Shown here piece after piece: positions 7,737 to 9,096 of a stretch of DNA of 9,096 bases. Under the pieces are notes generated by a model. That model was not told where the DNA came from and ran no database searches. It saw only the letters and a program-made list of their open reading frames with translations. How positions within the stretch are numbered: the first letter of the stretch is position 1; every line of letters starts with the position of its first letter. Origin of the DNA: Acidobacteria bacterium Mor1. Lineage in GTDB: Bacteria; Acidobacteriota; Polarisedimenticolia; Polarisedimenticolales; Polarisedimenticolaceae. The stretch spans positions 5,760,691 through 5,769,786 of the forward strand of contig CP011806.1 of the NCBI GenBank assembly GCA_001664505.1. The letters are read 5' to 3'. Position numbers and translations under genes: made by a program.

Positions 7737-7751
7737 GCCTCCATCGGAGGC
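7737..7751 (-). promoter_or_regulatory. Hairpin that covers the ribosome binding site of the hydrolase gene
   Basis: In minus-strand RNA, GCCUCC (7751-7746) can pair with GGAGGC (7742-7737) across a 3-nt loop. The second arm contains the GGAGG Shine-Dalgarno sequence, which lies 4 nt before the ATG at 7733. Six G-C-rich pairs would hide the ribosome site, suggesting structure-controlled translation. The pairing is seen in the sequence; a regulatory effect is inferred. Confidence 0.45.
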
Positions 7752-7753
7752 TT

Positions 7754-7815
7754 CGACCGGTCGCAATCCGGGACCGGCTCGGTCCGCCTCCGTGTCCGGT
7801 TAAACGACGGAGGCG
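7754..7815. repeat. Cluster of inverted repeats between the two-half protein gene and the hydrolase gene
   Basis: Three elements lie in 62 bp. CGACCGGTCG at 7754-7763 is a perfect palindrome. GGACCG/CGGTCC at 7771-7776 and 7780-7785 form a 6-bp stem with a 3-base loop. CGCCTCCGT/ACGGAGGCG at 7785-7793 and 7807-7815 form a perfect 9-bp stem with a 13-base spacer. The 9-bp stem may be a U-less terminator for the upstream minus-strand gene or a leader element of the hydrolase gene. No T-tract follows on either strand. Confidence 0.5.
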
Positions 7816-7850
7816 TCTGCGGGTTTCATCAAGTTGCCCGTGAGGGCGGG

Positions 7851-8378
7851 CTAGCCGGCAGCAGCGTCGAGATCGTCGGCAACCTCGCCCATCGAGGCAG
7901 CGGTGGCGGCGGTCACGTGACGGCGGTTGACGGCGACGAAGCTCGCCCGCTGCTCCCCGCCGGGGCCCTGGATCCGCGTATCGGTCAAGGCGACGAAGGG
8001 ATGGGCTGCCGCGTCGAGGCTGGTCAGCGCGGTGCCGCCGGCGGGAAAGGTTACCGAGCCTTCCAGCAGGTAGTCACCCACCCGCAGGGTCACCCGGTCG
8101 GTGGCCTGCTGCACCAGGGTGCGAGCCGGACCGCGCTCGATCGGCCGGTCTTCGACGACGAACAGGATCGTCGACTTGTTGATCGCCATCGGTCCTTCCG
8201 GCAGGTTCCAGCCGGTCGCCGAGGACTCGGCCTCGTGCAGCAACACGAAGGCCTTGGAGATGAAGTTGAGATCGTCCAGGGTGCGCAGCGACGGCGCGAC
8301 GGCGAGGTTCCCGCTGACGGAGCCTGCAGGCGTCTGAACCTGGACCGCCCGGCGTTCGTTCGGATTCGTGGAGCTCAT
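7851..8378 (-). CDS. Unrecognised 175-residue protein with two related halves (possible DUF6812-like small beta-barrel domains)
   Basis: I do not recognise a named family with confidence. The protein is soluble, with no signal peptide or membrane segment. It consists of two halves that align without gaps at an offset of 84 residues (about 11-74 with 95-158). Shared positions include V12/V96, G23/G107, L34/L118, L37/L121, F44/F128, V45/V129, L47/L131, A65/A149 and N67/N151. Each half has a beta-strand-rich pattern: a V-rich strand, a turn ending in G, LDDLN or LTSLD, FVLL or FVAL, then AINK or AVNR followed by a hydrophobic residue. The C-terminal half, with FVALTD and VAVNRRHV, resembles DUF6812-type domains from memory; this needs a profile search. 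The ATG at 8378 is chosen because GGGGGA lies 4 nt upstream; an ATG at 8441 would add 21 residues but lies inside a candidate -10 box. The gene appears monocistronic. Confidence 0.75.
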   Translation of the reverse strand: MSSTNPNERRAVQVQTPAGSVSGNLAVAPSLRTLDDLNFISKAFVLLHEAESSATGWNLPEGPMAINKSTILFVVEDRPIERGPARTLVQQATDRVTLRVGDYLLEGSVTFPAGGTALTSLDAAAHPFVALTDTRIQGPGGEQRASFVAVNRRHVTAATAASMGEVADDLDAAAG

Positions 8379-8400
8379 GGTTTCCCCCAGTCTCGAATGG

Positions 8401-8424
8401 GACCCCGGGTTTTTCCCGGGTGTC
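8401..8424 (-). promoter_or_regulatory. GC-rich stem-loop in the leader of the two-half protein gene
   Basis: CCCGGG (8404-8409) and CCCGGG (8415-8420) pair across a five-base loop. The stem extends by three more pairs (8401-8403 with 8422-8424) past one bulged base at 8421. It would lie in the 5' leader of the minus-strand transcript, about 23 nt before the ATG. It may stabilise the RNA or affect translation; neither is shown. Confidence 0.45.
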
Positions 8425-8436
8425 CGGATCTCCGGC

Positions 8437-8465
8437 AACATGGGTTCCGGTTACCACGGAGTCAA
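8437..8465 (-). promoter_or_regulatory. Candidate sigma70-type promoter of the two-half protein gene
   Basis: On the minus strand a -35-like TTGACT (8465-8460) is followed after 17 bp by a -10-like CATGTT (8442-8437). The -35 matches consensus at 5 of 6 positions and the -10 at 3 of 6, including its second A and last T. The predicted start of transcription is near 8430, giving a leader of about 50 nt. Confidence 0.4.
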
Positions 8466-8480
8466 CCTGTGGTGTTTTTT
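8453..8480 (+). terminator. Terminator-like hairpin with T-tract upstream of the OPT gene
   Basis: On the plus strand ACCACGG (8453-8459) pairs with CC and GTGGT (8466-8467 and 8469-8473) with one bulged T, around a 6-base loop. It is followed by G and six T (8475-8480). The stem is short and only moderately stable. It could stop antisense plus-strand transcripts before the OPT promoter. It also overlaps the candidate -35 box of the opposite-strand gene, so one of the two calls may be fortuitous. Confidence 0.3.
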
Positions 8481-8535
8481 CGAGGCCCTGGCGATTGTTC
8501 CAAGGCTATTCGGCGCCGTTTCGGGCCGGGGACCG

Positions 8536-8564
8536 TGGTAAGGTGAGCGCTTCCCGGCGCCGGG
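8536..8564 (+). promoter_or_regulatory. Candidate extended -10 promoter and GC palindrome before the OPT gene
   Basis: TGGTAAGGT at 8536-8544 fits an extended -10 element (TGn plus TAAGGT, matching consensus at 3 of 6). No good -35 box is seen 16-18 bp upstream. Just downstream, CCCGGCGCCGGG at 8553-8564 is a perfect 12-bp palindrome in the presumed leader or operator position. Confidence 0.28.
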
Positions 8565-8585
8565 GCCGGGTGCTCCGGGGAGCCG

Positions 8586-9096
<511 letters not shown>

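Noticed and set aside
7917-8546. 209-codon plus-strand frame opposite the two-half protein
   Set aside because: It lacks a ribosome site, spans the opposite gene's promoter and leader, and has low-complexity Arg/Gly content. The minus frame has a good ribosome site and internal homology.

Overview
This is a GC-rich bacterial window whose genes have Gram-negative-type features: signal peptides followed by Ca-binding repeats or an exported hydrolase, a DASS carrier, a TetA-like MFS carrier and an OPT transporter. The lineage cannot be fixed from sequence alone. A high-GC gammaproteobacterium or an acidobacterium would both fit. No rRNA, tRNA, CRISPR array, insertion sequence or phage gene is visible.

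Layout. (1) Positions 1-3156, minus strand, hold the first 1052 codons of a very large secreted protein. After a signal peptide it is almost entirely thrombospondin-type-3-like aspartate-rich calcium-binding repeats, arranged in higher-order units of about 208-218 residues. It runs off the left edge without a stop. (2) Positions 3157-3515 are a 359-base non-coding stretch with a strong ribosome binding site, three potential hairpins and a 17-bp tandem duplication that overlaps the stop of the next gene. (3) 3516-4973, minus: a DASS/SLC13-type carboxylate (or sulfate) carrier. (4) 4974-5015: a 42-bp divergent intergenic region with nested palindromes. (5) 5016-6272, plus: a TetA-like MFS drug/proton antiporter. 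(6) 6264-7733, minus: an exported S33-type alpha/beta-hydrolase (tripeptidyl-aminopeptidase-like), whose 3' end overlaps the MFS gene by 9 bp tail to tail. (7) 7734-7850: a short intergenic rich in inverted repeats, including a hairpin that covers the hydrolase ribosome binding site. (8) 7851-8378, minus: a small unrecognised protein made of two related halves. (9) 8379-8585: a divergent regulatory region. (10) 8586-9096, plus: the N-terminal 170 residues of an OPT-family oligopeptide transporter, cut by the right edge.

How it fits together. The genes do not form one operon: strands alternate and most genes have their own leader. The loose common theme is the cell surface and transport. An exported peptidase-like hydrolase and a peptide transporter are both present and could scavenge peptides, but they are separated by the small two-half gene and by divergent transcription, so linkage is only inferred. 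No known defence, mobile or biosynthetic system is recognisable. The most unusual elements are the giant, internally homogenised Ca-repeat protein and the structured leaders of the minus-strand genes.
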